Below, piece after piece: positions 20,601 to 34,753 of a stretch of DNA of 64,000 bases. Made by a program: the position numbers and the translations under genes. Source of the stretch: Hormiphora californensis (taxonomy: Eukaryota > Ctenophora > Tentaculata > Cydippida > Pleurobrachiidae); the NCBI GenBank assembly GCA_020137815.1, contig CM035350.1, positions 2,532,828 to 2,596,827 of the forward strand. Direction: 5' to 3'. Every line of letters starts with the position of its first letter. Positions within the stretch are counted from its first letter, which is position 1. Below the pieces are notes generated by a model. It was not told the origin of the DNA. It ran no database searches and saw nothing but the letters and a program-made list of their open reading frames with translations.

Positions 20601-23600
20601 GTACGTGCCAAAATGAAGTCTCCACCTCATCTAATTCGAGGGATAATGGGATATTTTCATAATTTTGTGTGTGCGCATGACTTATTTTTGGGCTAGACCA
20701 GTTTTAATGGTTTCTGAGTGTCTATAGGATTTTTAAAGGGGTGTATCTTGTTCGGAATATGCAAGTTTATATAAGAGTTATGAAGCAACATAGGGCCTAT
20801 CTCCAACGGTTTAGGAGATATGAGTTTTTGAAGTTTTTGAAGTTTTCCACCCTAAGTTTCTCTTTGAAGGTTTTGAAGTTGACTTCAAAAACTTCAGCCG
20901 GCCCCCCCCCCCCCTATGAAACGTAATGCAGTTATTCTTGTTTGGAATCCAGTGCGAGGTGGAACACGCACCACTAATAATGTGAGAACATCAGAACGCT
21001 ACACACTTTAGTACCCTTGATTGTATCTCTACTCCATTCCTAACAACAGTTACGCCCATTGCCTTGTATTAAATTAAGTACCTGACGAGAAAAACATTTT
21101 AGGATCTCAAACCGGAAAATATTGGATTTGACTGCAATAACTTTTCGCTCAAGGTAACTTGTTTACTTTTAGTTTTGCTATTCATAGTTTAATTGTTCAT
21201 TCCCAAGAGGCGAGCACGGCCCAGTTTCAAACGTCTCCGATTCATTCGCAGATGAATGTAAATGTACAACTTGAATAGCATTTTTTTTTAATTTTGACAA
21301 ATGTTACCCGATCAGATTCTTGACTTTGGTTTAGCCCGATCAGATGGTGTTGACCATATCTTGGGAAACCATACGGTATACTACTCCCCATATGTCGGCA
21401 CGAGGGCTTACATGGCTCCTGAAGTGGCTTTGGGCATAAAGTATGATGGGTCTGATGTTGATATTTGGTCAGCAGGCTGCATTTTTGCAGAACTGTTTCT
21501 GGGTAAAATACTGTTTCCAGCAAACAATTTTTATGGACAGTTCATCCTAATTGTAAGAGAGTTGGGAGAGCCACCTGAAGAAATTACCGGACAACTAAAT
21601 ACCAATGTAAGTGTGGGCGGGGGTCCAGCCCTAAAAAGGCCATCGGTAGCCTGATTTTGGTCACAGCTACCTTCTTTTTAGCCTTCTTGGCCTGTTTAGC
21701 CTTTTAAGCCTTTTTTGGCCGATAGGCTGGCCTTTTTTAGGGCTGAACCACCCCCAAGCGTCGTGATGCTGTTAGCTAGATAGTGCAGTGTAAAACGTGA
21801 TCCGAAACAGTGATGAATTCTAATGTACAATTTTCAGGTTCAAAGAGCAATCGAAGACTTTGCATGGCTGCCAAGGTCTAAGAATGTTGAGAGAATTCGT
21901 TTATTAGATGATGGAAATGATATCTGCACTGAGGGCTCTTGTACCTGTAAGTAAATTTTGTTCAGCAAAACACTATGGGCCAGAAACAGTATAGGCCAGG
22001 AAAATTATGCAAAAATAAGGTGATTTTGGGAACTAATTTGTAAGTTTACTTTTCCACCGCCAAAGTGCTCAGATAGGTCCCCAGAATCACCAAAAAATAA
22101 TGACGCACTCTCCGATTTGTGGAAGTTGGGTTTCCGGGCCACGCCCTTTTTGCCTGTATTTCTAGCCTGGCCCGAAATATCAAAAACTATCTTAGGAGAC
22201 GAGTAGGAACAAAATCGAGGGCACTAGAGTGTGTAGCGTCCTCGCATTAGTGGGGGTAGGTGCTGGAATTAAGTCTCTATCTCATCTGGTTAATTAGATA
22301 GTTGGATAATTAGATATGCGCATAACCGTATTTTGGCTAGATGGCTATAGCCACTTAAGAATGGTTTAGAGACTTTTCACTGGTGCCATTTTGTAGGCAA
22401 TGGCCAAATTATGGGGGGTCGACGTCGGACTTTTAAGCTCTATCTCCCACCGTTTAGCAGTTATTTGGCTTTAAAGGTGCTCAAAATCAGGCTTTTTACC
22501 GTTTTTTGCTCATTTTGAGCACCTTTAAAGCCAAATAACGGCTAAACGGTTGGAGATAGAGCTTAAAAGTCCGACGTCGACCCCCCATAACTTGGCCATT
22601 GCCTACAAAATGGCACCAGTGAAAAGTCTCTAAACCATTCTTAAGTGGCTATAGCCATCTAGCCAAAATACGGTTATGCGCATATCTAATTATCCAATTA
22701 TCTAATTAACCAGATGAGATAGAGATTTAATTCCAGCACCTACCCCCACTAATGCGAGGACGCTACACACTCTGGTGCCCTCGATTTTGTCCCTACTCGT
22801 CTCCTAAGATGGTTTTTGATATTTCGTGCCAGGCTAGAAATTAGAAATACAGGCAAAAAGGGCGTGGCCCGGAAACCCAACTTCCACAAATCGGAGAGTG
22901 CGTCATTATTTTTTGGTGATTCTGGGGACCTATCTGAGCACTTTGGCGGTGGAAAAGTAAACTTACAAATTAGTTCCCAAATTAGTGCACACATTTCCTG
23001 GCCTAGTAGTGTACTATGTATAACAACTTAGTGTACTACTGCAGAATGTGTAATTTTCGAATTCTAACCCTCGTAAGCTTTTTTGCTTTGCAATGTGCAG
23101 GGGAAAAATAATAGTAACTCACTGATTAACCAACAGCCACTTGGACATTCATTTCTAAATTACAATCGATATGGTGCCAATTTTTTGCATGTGAATTCAG
23201 GGTAGGTGAATGTGTTAGTTCACAATTTCTTCCTCATTTCCTAACTAATAAAGAAGGGGCCACACAGTTACATACACAAGAAGGGGTAACACAGTTTATA
23301 CAAACACGGTTGTATGAATGACACACGCTATTTACACGCTAATTACACGCTAATTACACACTAATTACACACAGATAGCAACGCAGTAGACTGCATTTCC
23401 CGAATAATAACTTACACCAACCGAATAACAGTAGAGGATTTATTGGCGCATGAGTTCTTCAACCACTATCGGTATCAAGAAAATGAGCGAATACCACCAG
23501 AAGAGGACCTTTTGTTTGTAAGTCTAATTAATTAACTTGAAACTCTCTACCAATCTCTACCATTCCTTGCTTGACCCTCTCTCACCGTAGCACCCAACTC

Positions 23601-24032
23601 TAATTGCTAATTGTGTAAATCCTTGCTCGACCCTGTTAAGGAGGGTTAGAACATAACTGTGTAAATCCCCTCACAGCACCGTCAGGATATGGCGGAAACA
23701 GAAAATGCCACCGTTACAACTTTAGCTCACTGGAAAGGTTAGTTTTAACTTGTCTCATATAAGACCGTCCTCTTCGCACCGGGCGGCTACATCGAGGTTG
23801 CGCAGTGTACACTGTACACTGTACAGTGTACAGTCAGTGTCTGACAAGTTTTAAATGTTTCCATAAATCAACTGAATACTTAACATCTGCCTCTTTTTCA
23901 GATCAAATTCGGAACAAGATTCAGGAAGGGGTAAACAATTCGAGTTGGACTGGTTGGTTGGTTAGAGCCTTTGGTATGGGCTCGCGGTTGACCATGAGAG
24001 GCTTCCAGAGTTGGACTGGTGTCAGGACATAA
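17665..24032 (+). CDS. p38/ERK-like MAP kinase B, tandem paralogue of kinase A
   Basis: Exons: 17665–17766, 18848–18978, 19096–19221, 19448–19549, 21103–21153, 21316–21606, 21838–21946, 23375–23517, 23677–23737 and 23902–24032. Features in order: Gly loop LGGGTFGDC, VAIKKLK, YREIALL, IMHRDLKPENIG, ILDFGLARSDGVDH, activation segment YSPYVGTRAYMAPE, YDGSDVDIWSAGCIFAEL. SPY sits where classical MAPKs carry TGY or TEY, so a Ser/Tyr pair may replace Thr/Tyr. The C-terminal extension (HRQDMAETEN, HWKDQIR, SSWTGW) matches that of kinase A. Exon lengths and phases also match, apart from one extra intron after DLKPENIG...LK. Exon 2 has a frame break near 18921: one missing base in the Gly codon before NARMTYRE. 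Restoring it makes the exon length and phase correct, so it is probably a recent deletion or consensus error. Its introns carry three large fold-back elements. Confidence 0.75.
17937..18833. mobile_element. 897-bp palindromic element flanked by TTAA
   Basis: The element is an almost complete palindrome with ends AGTGAGAGAGAACAGCCCCG and the reverse complement. TTAA flanks it at 17933–17936 and 18834–18837, as expected for piggyBac-type target duplication, though the terminal bases are not the usual CCC. It occupies most of intron 1 of kinase B, and its right end abuts the pyrimidine tract and acceptor of exon 2. Confidence 0.85.
20090..20914. mobile_element. Poly-G-capped fold-back element with 8-bp target duplication
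   Basis: Starts with 18 G then CCGGCTGAAGTTTTTGAAG and ends with the inverse capped by a C run. Identical 8-mers TATGAAAC flank it at 20082–20089 and 20915–20922. The arms contain tandem GAAGTTTTT words. The core is AT-rich, and its right half resembles the module seen at about 22200 and 46830. No coding capacity. Lies in the large intron 4 of kinase B. Confidence 0.88.
21988..23010. mobile_element. ~1-kb palindromic element in a kinase B intron
   Basis: Arms run from about 21988 (TAGGCCAGGAAA) to about 23010 (TTTCCTGGCCTA) and pair almost throughout, with the centre near 22495–22510. The inner part (GGGCACTA, CTCGCATTAGTGGGGGTAGG, GTCGACGTCGGACTTTTAAG) recurs inside the 46610–47755 element. 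No clear target duplication. Non-coding. Confidence 0.8.
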
Positions 24033-25103
24033 ATGGAATTACCTTGCTCGACCCTCTTTCCGTGGGTTAGAATGGAATAGGTCAACTTTAAATTTGAGAT
24101 CAACCAAGCATAAACAATTTACTTCATGACAGACTGTCTTTTATGTGTGTGTGTGTGTGTGTGTGTGGCTCTAGGTTATAGCGTACCAAACTCTGCCGCA
24201 CGACAGAACGGTGTTGTCTTTTATGTTTTTAATTGCTTTTACCCGTTTATGATTTTATACATTTTGCAAGCTACAAAGTTGTGCAGGGATTGTTTTTGTA
24301 AATCAGCATGTTTAATACATTTATCTTTTTCGCCTTTTTCACCTTTGATTTACTTAGACTTTCTTGTTTAATACTCCCTTTAATTTTGACAATTTTACTT
24401 GTTAGATCATCATATGTATTGTGCAGCAATCTTATCGTGGAACAGGTCGCCTTAGAAAAATACCTCAACTGAACTTACACTGTAATTGCTATCCAACAGG
24501 TAAAGTTGCTTGATGTGTTGTTGTGTTTACGTCTGGTAGGTTTTTCCAGGGGATGTTATTTATTTTTCGAATCGTTATTAGTTTTGTTCTGAGAGGACCC
24601 GGAGTATGAGGGCGAAGGGTAAGGTGCTGAGACCAGCTGGTTAGGTGTCGGGAATATGAATGACTTTAGAACTGGTTTTGGCAAGTTCCATTCAGTCTAT
24701 ATTTGTTACTTTATGTAACGCGCGACGTATTCCAACTGATACAATGTGAGAAGCGCGCAGCGGAATATGCTCCAAACCCGATTTCATATCCCTCTCGGGG
24801 GTATAGCATGAGATCATCAGTCAGGGGCGGCTCTGTCATCAGTTATGACGTCATTGTTCACCTACTGACCCCTTCCTGTTTAGGTGCAGGAAGTAGGGAC
24901 TATAATATGAAGATGCATGAGCAAGATGAGTTAATACCCCAGCACTAGTGTCAGCAAATATAGGTACGTTAAAAATATTTTTTTTTTTGCGAAGGCCGGG
25001 GTACCGGTTCAAATAGAATATATGTCAGTACAATATTATTTACATGAATAGGTATAAAAATAAGATTTACTCTTACGGGTGTAATAAGTTAAGTATATAT
25101 AAA
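24033..25103. other. Intergenic region after kinase B
   Basis: No gene recognised. Holds a short GT microsatellite (about 24146–24166) and AT-rich DNA. Confidence 0.45.
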
Positions 25104-25697
25104 TCAGATAATAAGATGAAAATCGTTTGTTTTGCTACAAAAGTGTGTCCATTTATTGCCCCTGTACCCCCTGATGGCGATGAGAATGGTCTTCAACAGC
25201 GAGAAAGACAGACGTAGACGAATGTACCGGATGGCATCGTTGTAGGTGTGTCCCGTTTTGTCAGATAGAAGTTTAGCAACCTTCTTGTAGAACACCTCCG
25301 CTTGGGGGCCCATAACCCCAGTTGTTGAGAAAACTAGGGGTGTGAAAGTTGCCTTCTCGACCTGAAGGACTCTGTCGTTGTAATTCAATACCTTTTCCCT
25401 CTCGTGTCTCCTCATAGTGTCCTGGAGGGACTTGCCGATGTTGGTTGGCGCAAGACTGTTGAATACACGGATGTCAGTGTAAACTTTGTCCAAGTCACTC
25501 CACACATTACGGGCAGAAACATCCAAACGGGCACTGTTAGCAGTGTTAGTAGAACGGTATTGGAATGTTTCACCAGTTATGGGTAGGAGCTGCGGCTCAA
25601 TGCGGCTCAATGCGGACATCTTTGCAGCCGGCTTCCACGAGTACGGTTTCCCGTTCCGTTTGTGATTATAAGATCTGTTTGTTCTCTCCAGCTCCAC
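25104..25697 (-). mobile_element. LINE polyprotein C-terminal fragment
   Basis: A 197-codon minus-strand frame. It contains ARLDVSARNVWSDLDK, TDIRVFNSLAPTNIGKSL, RRHEREKVLNYNDRVLQVE, TFTPLVFSTTGVMGPQAE and IRLRLSFSLLKTILIAIRGY. This region is common at the C-terminus of non-LTR-type polyproteins in sponges and cnidarians. The spaced acidic residues (RLDV, DIRVF) suggest a possible PD-(D/E)xK-like nuclease, which is inference. The same domain recurs at 61838–62614. The N-terminal half and the reverse transcriptase are missing. Confidence 0.7.
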
Positions 25698-27119
25698 TTC
25701 CTACTATCCTTCCAATTTACATATTTGGATTGGTAAAGCGTACATTTGTTAAGTTTGTACAATGTATACTGTATACGCATTGTTGGTAGTCATAGTGCAA
25801 GGACTCACTTTTTGAGACTCAATCCGATTTAGTTTTACAATAAGTAATCCAGAATCCCCCATATATAGAGACGTTCTCCAAGAGGGCACACGACTTCTCC
25901 CACTATAACACGTGAAGATGATGCAATGTAAAGGTCCTTTTGTGTGTTCAGTGGTGCTAACTTTGATCGTACTGCAGATAAACTGTCTTCGTCTGGCAGC
26001 AAACCTACTGTAAAAAGGTAAATTGATCCACAAAACTGAAGAACACGTTGTGTGACGTGTGTTAGTGTTACTTGATATTAAATCAACATGAACATGGTAG
26101 TTGTACTGTTTGTCGAGTGGCCCCTGTAAGTTTAACTAAGATAGAGAGGATAGGAAGATCATGTCCAAATTTGAAGGATCTATCTTATCTCTATCTTATC
26201 TTGTCAGGAACTCAGGAACTGGAGAAATCTAAGATATATTTTTTGGGGGGGGGCCAACGAATTTTTTATATATTTCCTTAATTTTGGATTTTTTTATATA
26301 TATATAAAAATATATAAAAATATATAAAAATATATAAAAAATATATAAAGTTATATAAATAATATATAAAAATATATAAAAATATATAAAATAAACCCTT
26401 TTTTCACCCCTTTTACTTTCAAAAAAGGGGATTATTTCCATCTATTGTTCACTTGAATATGTTTCATAGAGTTAATTTAAGTGTTTGAGAGGGTGATAGC
26501 TGTTTTACATAATTGAGAATGTGTTCAAAAGTGAATTATGCACTGTCAAAAGTAGAACTGGTGAAGAGAGGTTCCGGCCTAATAATATCTACCAGTTTTG
26601 GTGTGATTTCAATCATTTTTTGTATGTTGATCCGTGCAGATGTACTAGAACTGGTGAAGAGAGGTTGGGATCGCGAAACTAAAAAAACAAATAATTTTTG
26701 ACGTCATTTTGACGTCATGACGTTATTGACGCGACGTCACGATGTTACAAACGTCACATTGATGACGGAAAATCATCAGGATTATCTAGATGAAGATGCT
26801 GACCAAGTTTGAGATCAATTGAATGATATTTGATCCCGCTATGGCGAAAAACAGCTTTCTGTTTTCACAATTCGGCACAATACCCACGTGACACTTGTGA
26901 CTTTTTCCAGTACTGTTTTACTTTGCCCTTATCACGTGATCATCAGGGGAACGGGTGGGATACTGCATGACATGCAAATCAAAGCAAAGTGCCACTGCAA
27001 TTAGCGTGATCTATCACACCTATCACTAGTAGCCCAAATAATAGATACTACAGCAGCTACTGTTACTTCAATTTTGCTGCCCTTAATTCTTATTTTATAG
27101 ATAGAGTGAGAGAGAGGGG

Positions 27120-27188
<69 letters not shown>

Positions 27189-27588
27189 CATATCATTACC
27201 AGAAAGGTGAAAACAGAACTTGGTAGCCGGATGTTGTCCGTCCTCCTATCCGCACCCCTGCATTTCGCAAAAAATGGGGGGGGGGGGGGCCAACGCTCAT
27301 TTTTTATATATTTTTATATTTTTATATACCTTTTTTTTGGGGAAAAAAACATAATTTTTTTATATATTATAAAATATATAAAAATATATAAAATACATAT
27401 GAATATATAAAAATATATAAAAATAATAAAAAAATATATAAAAATATATAAAAAATTGTTTACACAGAAGAAGAGAACTACGTGTATGTGGCAGTTATTG
27501 CCGGTACACTTCTTGTGTTACAGTGCTTGATTTACCGCACCGTGTACTTTGTGCAGTCATGTGTGCTATTATAGGGCGCCTCATTGTG

Positions 27589-27658
<70 letters not shown>

Positions 27659-27933
27659 CTGTTCTTGTGATCTATGAACAAGTTTGAAAAGAAATTAATT
27701 TAAAATTAATAATTTTGATGCCGGTGTTATCCTCTCAAAACCTGACATTGCATGCACTGTCTCATTGCTCAAATTCCCCTTGATTGAAGCTAGGACCGTT
27801 CGGCATTGCTTTCTAGTTTGTTTGCCAATAAAAACAACCATATTGCCCCTTTTTATGTCTATTTTCTTAGAGTAAGCCCTTTAGTTTTACATTTAATCCG
27901 TTTTTTTTATCTGAAATGTTTTTCCCTTTTATT
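25698..27933. other. Intergenic, repeat-rich region before the PRDM-like gene
   Basis: No gene is recognised. It contains two same-orientation half elements, each beginning with poly-G then CCAACG and a row of ATATATAAAA words (about 26246–26400 and 27276–27460), a GA microsatellite (27119–27186) and a CT microsatellite (about 27593–27654). No matching poly-C end was found for either half element. Confidence 0.6.
26699..26752. promoter_or_regulatory. Cluster of CRE-like TGACGTCA sites
   Basis: Perfect palindromic CRE octamers TGACGTCA at 26699–26706 and 26710–26717 are followed by further GACGT/ACGTC words to about 26752. TGACGTCA is the known CREB/ATF site. The cluster lies upstream of the PRDM-like gene. 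Regulatory role is inferred and unassigned. Confidence 0.4.
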
Positions 27934-28684
27934 AGATGAAGATTTCACGAGACCTCCTCCTTTATTTTCTGTACGGAAAGAAAGAGGACACTCCTTCTTC
28001 ACCGGGTAAGTGTGGAACACCAACTTGGGGGAACAAAGTCTAGCTAGGCAAGGGGATATAGTGTCCCCTGAGTATGTGTTCAAGTTACGAAGTCACCTGC
28101 ATTTACTTTGTAATTTCATTACCAAGCGTTCCTGTTCCAGTTGGTCACATTGATACCTGAGTGAGATCGAGGTCGCGCAGCGACCGAGATCGATCTCACA
28201 TACATATTATTCGCGGAGCGAGAATGGGATGCGATGGATCCAACTGTTCCAGCTAGTAGCTAGTTAGAGTCTAACTTAGACTTTTTGGTATTCTCAGGGG
28301 CGAGTAGTTAGTGATTCGCCACCGCTAGGCAGGAGTTAGAAGTGAAATCTTCAAGCCCCTTGTTAGGTTATCAGGGGTTAGTTAGCCCCTCCTATCCTAT
28401 CCTGTCTTTGCGAGTGGAAGGGGGGCACAGATCCGAGATTGAGTAATGTCAGCACACCTAGGGGTGGTAACCACGTAGTCCTAATAAGACAGGCTGCAGT
28501 ATTTCGGTGGTGAAACTGAACGTGGGCCAAAGTTTGTTTCTTTTCTCTGTCTCCCACCGGATACGCACCCTGCTTTGTCTCAAGGGCATCCCTGACACAC
28601 CTGATGTTTTCCCCTGTTTCCATTGACCTTACCTTGCAGAGCTGGGCAACAGAGCTGAGTCCCAGTTCTGTATTGTCTCCATCA

Positions 28685-29470
28685 GCACTATATCATTCTG
28701 ACGTTCACTTCTACCCTCAGCCCTATATCATTCTGACGTTCACTTCTACCCTCAGCCCTATATCATTCTGACGTTCACTTCTACCCTCAGCCCTATATCA
28801 TCCTGACGTTCACTTCTACCCTCAGCCCTATATCATTCTGACGTTCACTTCTACCCTCAGCCCTATATCATTCTGACGTTCACTTCTACCCTCAGCCCTA
28901 TATCATTCTGACATTCACTTCTACCCTCAGCCCTATATCATTCTGACGTTCACTTCTACCCTCAGCCCTATATCATTCTGACGTTCACTTCTACCCTCAG
29001 CCCTATATCATTCTGACGTTCACTTCTACCCTCAGCCCTATATCATTCTGACGTTCACTTCTACCCTCAGCCCTATATCATTCTGACGTTCACTTCTACC
29101 CTCAGCCCTATATCATCCTGACGTTCACTTCTACCCTCAGCCCTATATCATTCTGACGTTCACTTCTACCCTCAGCCCTATATCATTCTGACGTTCACTT
29201 CTACCCTCAGCCCTATATCATTCTGACGTTCACTTCTACCCTCAGCCCTATATCATTCTGACGTTCACTTCTACCCTCAGCCCTATATCATTCTGACGTT
29301 CACTTCTACCCTCAGCCCTATATCATCCTGACGTTCACTTCTACCCTCAGCCCTATATCATTCTGACGTTCACTTCTACCCTCAGCCCTATATCATTCTG
29401 ACATTCACTTCTACCCTCAGCCCTATATCATCCTGACGTTCACTTCTACCCTCAACACTATATCATCCTG
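28685..29470 (+). repeat. 35-bp minisatellite, about 22 copies, each like a 3' splice site
   Basis: Near-identical 35-bp units run head to tail. Each contains TTCTGAC (branch-point-like), a pyrimidine-rich stretch and CCCTCAG, i.e. a full 3' splice-site module with about 20 nt from branch A to AG. Copies differ mainly by T/C at one site and an occasional ACATT for ACGTT. The unit length is not a multiple of three, so it cannot be a continuous coding repeat. It lies just upstream of the SET-domain exons of the PRDM-like gene. Confidence 0.95.
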
Positions 29471-30235
29471 TCGTCCACTCATTCGCATTCCCTCCTCACT
29501 TCTACCCACTCTGTTTATCTCACCCCCAGGTGTCTGGGCAACTAAGCAGTATCCCAGCCCCTTGAGTCCCATTTAGCTCACTGCACCTTTTCATCTCGGA
29601 CGGACACTCACCTCTTTCCGCTCCCAGTCTCTTCAATATCACCTTATACCCTTCCGACCTCCCAGCCTGGGGTCGGGGAAAGGGGCTCTGTGGCAACTAA
29701 CCTCCCTCCCTTCCTCCCAGCCTTGTGGTTTTCACTAGTACGGCCAGACAGTGTGGTGGTGGGATGGGATGCCGGGGTGGTAGGATGGGGTGGTGGGGAC
29801 GGGGTGGGGTATTGTATCATGTTCAGTGTATCGGTTCAACAGCTTGGTAATGCTCATGGTGGCCACGTCTAGTAGGCTCTTAGCGGCGGTGGCGGCGGCC
29901 TCTTCCTCCGCTGTTTGACGCTGATCTCTAGACAGTTAAATTTGTAAGCGTCTGAAGTCATTAGTATATATATTCCCCATTCCAAGGGCCTTGCCCGATC
30001 CCAGCTCTCATTAGGATAATTGGTGTCCAGGGAGGTGCTAGATTCTCGTAGAAGAGTAGGGCTCGATATAGAGCCGCCCCCTTACTAGGTAGGGCGGGAT
30101 CGGTCCTTTGACCCCCTTTGTAAATAATACTCAAGCCCACCAATGGCTGCCTCAACATTAATCCCTTGAATATATTTTGGAATCTCTCTCCCTCTCTCCC
30201 TCCAAGCATTAACCGCCGCCCCCACATTTCGCTTT

Positions 30236-30303
30236 CTCTATTCAGAACCGCTACCAGAACTAGAATTCCTGCCCCACCATTTTAACCCAGCTCCTCTATT
30301 CAG

Positions 30304-30329
<26 letters not shown>
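30236..30329 (+). repeat. 58-bp duplication of an acceptor and exon start
   Basis: The block CTCTATTCAG plus the following ~25 bases (AACCGCTACCAG...) occurs at 30236 and again at 30294. Both copies end in a usable AG. Only the second keeps the frame into the SET domain, because 58 is not a multiple of three. Confidence 0.85.
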
Positions 30330-33014
<2,685 letters not shown>

Positions 33015-33503
33015 AACGTGTGACGTCGTTATCATGTGACGTCACACAGTTCATTGCTTGTTGAGTTGAAACTCAACATCATATATTGCCGCTACGAAAA
33101 ACTGTGCAAACTGAGCTGTGCGTATCTTATCATTTGACTTAGAGTATTGTGACACATGTATGGTATTTGGAGAAGTACGGCCGGAACTTGTTGAGTAACT
33201 CAACAAGCCGGAACATGATCTTTGTCGAAATAGGGCGAGAGAATGAGTATATGGACGACCTAATATCTCGGAAGTTTTACATAGCTGCTATTATCAGAGA
33301 TTTTGCTGTTTTACCACGGCCACTTGGCAATTTATTTTCCCGCCATAAACCACGAGTCAGTTAATTCGTTAATTTGGAACTGGAAGGCTTATCGGTTAGG
33401 ACCTTGGTGTGACAAGAGAGTGTGTTTACCTAGACACACACTCTTGTCACACAAACTCAGGTCAAAGAAAATACTAAGCAAAAGACGTCCCCGGAAGATT
33501 TCC
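33015..33503. other. Intergenic region after the PRDM-like gene
   Basis: No gene recognised. Contains a hairpin at about 33405–33455 built from GTGTGACAAGAG and its inverse. Confidence 0.45.
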
Positions 33504-34509
33504 CAGAGACGTCCCAGCTGGGGGATTTATTAAAATAGATAAACCACCAGAGGGCCTGTCTGCCGCCGCGACCCCATCTAAGCGCACTATATGGGTAGAG
33601 ACGAAATCTACTGTCAGAAAAGCTGGCGGTGCCATACCCCATTTTGACAGTGTGCTCAGATAGGGTCGCGGCGCCAGACAGCAGAAAATCGAGCTGCTGG
33701 GACGTCCCAGGGAGATCTACCGAGGACGTCTCCCGTAGACCGTGTACTACTAGACGTCCCAAATGTATTATTATAATTATGGGGGGGGGGGCCAAGGCCA
33801 AAAAAAGCCAAACCCGCCCTGAAATCCGGGTCTGATCTGGCTTTTTTTGATCTGGCTTTTTTTGGCTTTTTTTGATCTGGCTTTTTTTATCTGGCTTTTT
33901 TTGATCTGGCTTTTTTTGATCTGGCTTTTTTTGGCCTTTTTTGATCTGGCTTTTTTTGGATCTGGCTTTTTTTGGCTTTTTTTGATCTGGCTTTTTTTGA
34001 TTTGGCAGTTTTGATCTGGCTTTTTTTTGGCTTTTTTTGATCTGGCTTTTTTGATCTGGCTTTTTTTGGCTTTTTTTGATCTGGCTTTTTTTGGCTTTTG
34101 TTGATCTGGCTTTTTTTGGCTTTTTTTGATCTGGCTCTTTTTAAATCAAACTTTTTTTCGGTAAAAAATTTATTTCCCTATCGATATAAAGTGGTAAAAC
34201 TAGATCAAAGAAGCCATTTTAAAGTGTTTTTAATGTCATACAGACCATATAATGTCAGAATTACATGCCAAAATGACCAAAAAAGTAGGGCCAAAAAAAG
34301 CCAAAAAAAGCCAAACCCGCCCTAAAATCCGGGATTGATCTGGCTTTTTTTGGCCTTGGCCCCCCCCCCATTATAGATACAACGCCCGGGAAGCCATGCA
34401 CCGCCAAAAAAGTGTGCCAGAATAGTCACTGAATCACTTCTTTTCTGGCAGAAGATTTCGTCTCTGCTACCGGTGGTTTATCTATCATCCCCCAGCTGGG
34501 ACGTCTCTG
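33504..34509. mobile_element. Outer fold-back element interrupted by a poly-G element
   Basis: Inverted ends CAGAGACGTCCCAGCTGGGG at 33504 and the inverse ending at 34509, followed inward by matching AAACCACC words on both sides. Between them lie one GGCGCCGC fold-back copy and the poly-G-capped element 33781–34369. No target duplication found for the outer element. Confidence 0.6.
33781..34369. mobile_element. Poly-G-capped element with GGCTTTTTTTGATCT tandem words
   Basis: Begins with 11 G then CCAAGGCCAAAAAAAGCC and ends with the inverse followed by a C run. The left interior is a row of about 15 GGCTTTTTTTGATCT-type units. The right interior is AT-rich and non-coding. ATTAT flanks both ends (5 bp); an 8-bp duplication is not exact here, unlike the 20090 and 46300 elements. 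Confidence 0.7.
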
Positions 34510-34650
34510 CTGTATGAGACACGGTCGCTTGTAGTGGGAAAACGGTAATGGAAAACGAAGATACAGTAAGACGACGCGCAACCGTGACCAATCAGGGCGC
34601 TAGTACGTGCTGACACATGAACTTTTTGCCGCGTGTTATGCACCGTGCGC

Positions 34651-34753
34651 GTCTCCTTACTGTATTTTGCGTTACCGTATTTTGACTGCAAGCAGCACTG
34701 TCTCAGTGCTGCTTGCAGTCAAAATACGGTAACGCAAAATACAGTAAGGAGAC
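34651..34753. repeat. Perfect palindrome, 50-bp arms, 3-base loop
   Basis: Arms 34651–34700 and 34704–34753 are exact reverse complements around TCT, beginning GTCTCCTTACTG. Non-coding. It ends a stretch (34510–35100) with no recognised gene. Confidence 0.9.

Noticed and set aside
28685-29470. CRISPR-like array
   Set aside because: Units are contiguous 35-bp copies with no variable spacers, in animal DNA; it is a minisatellite.
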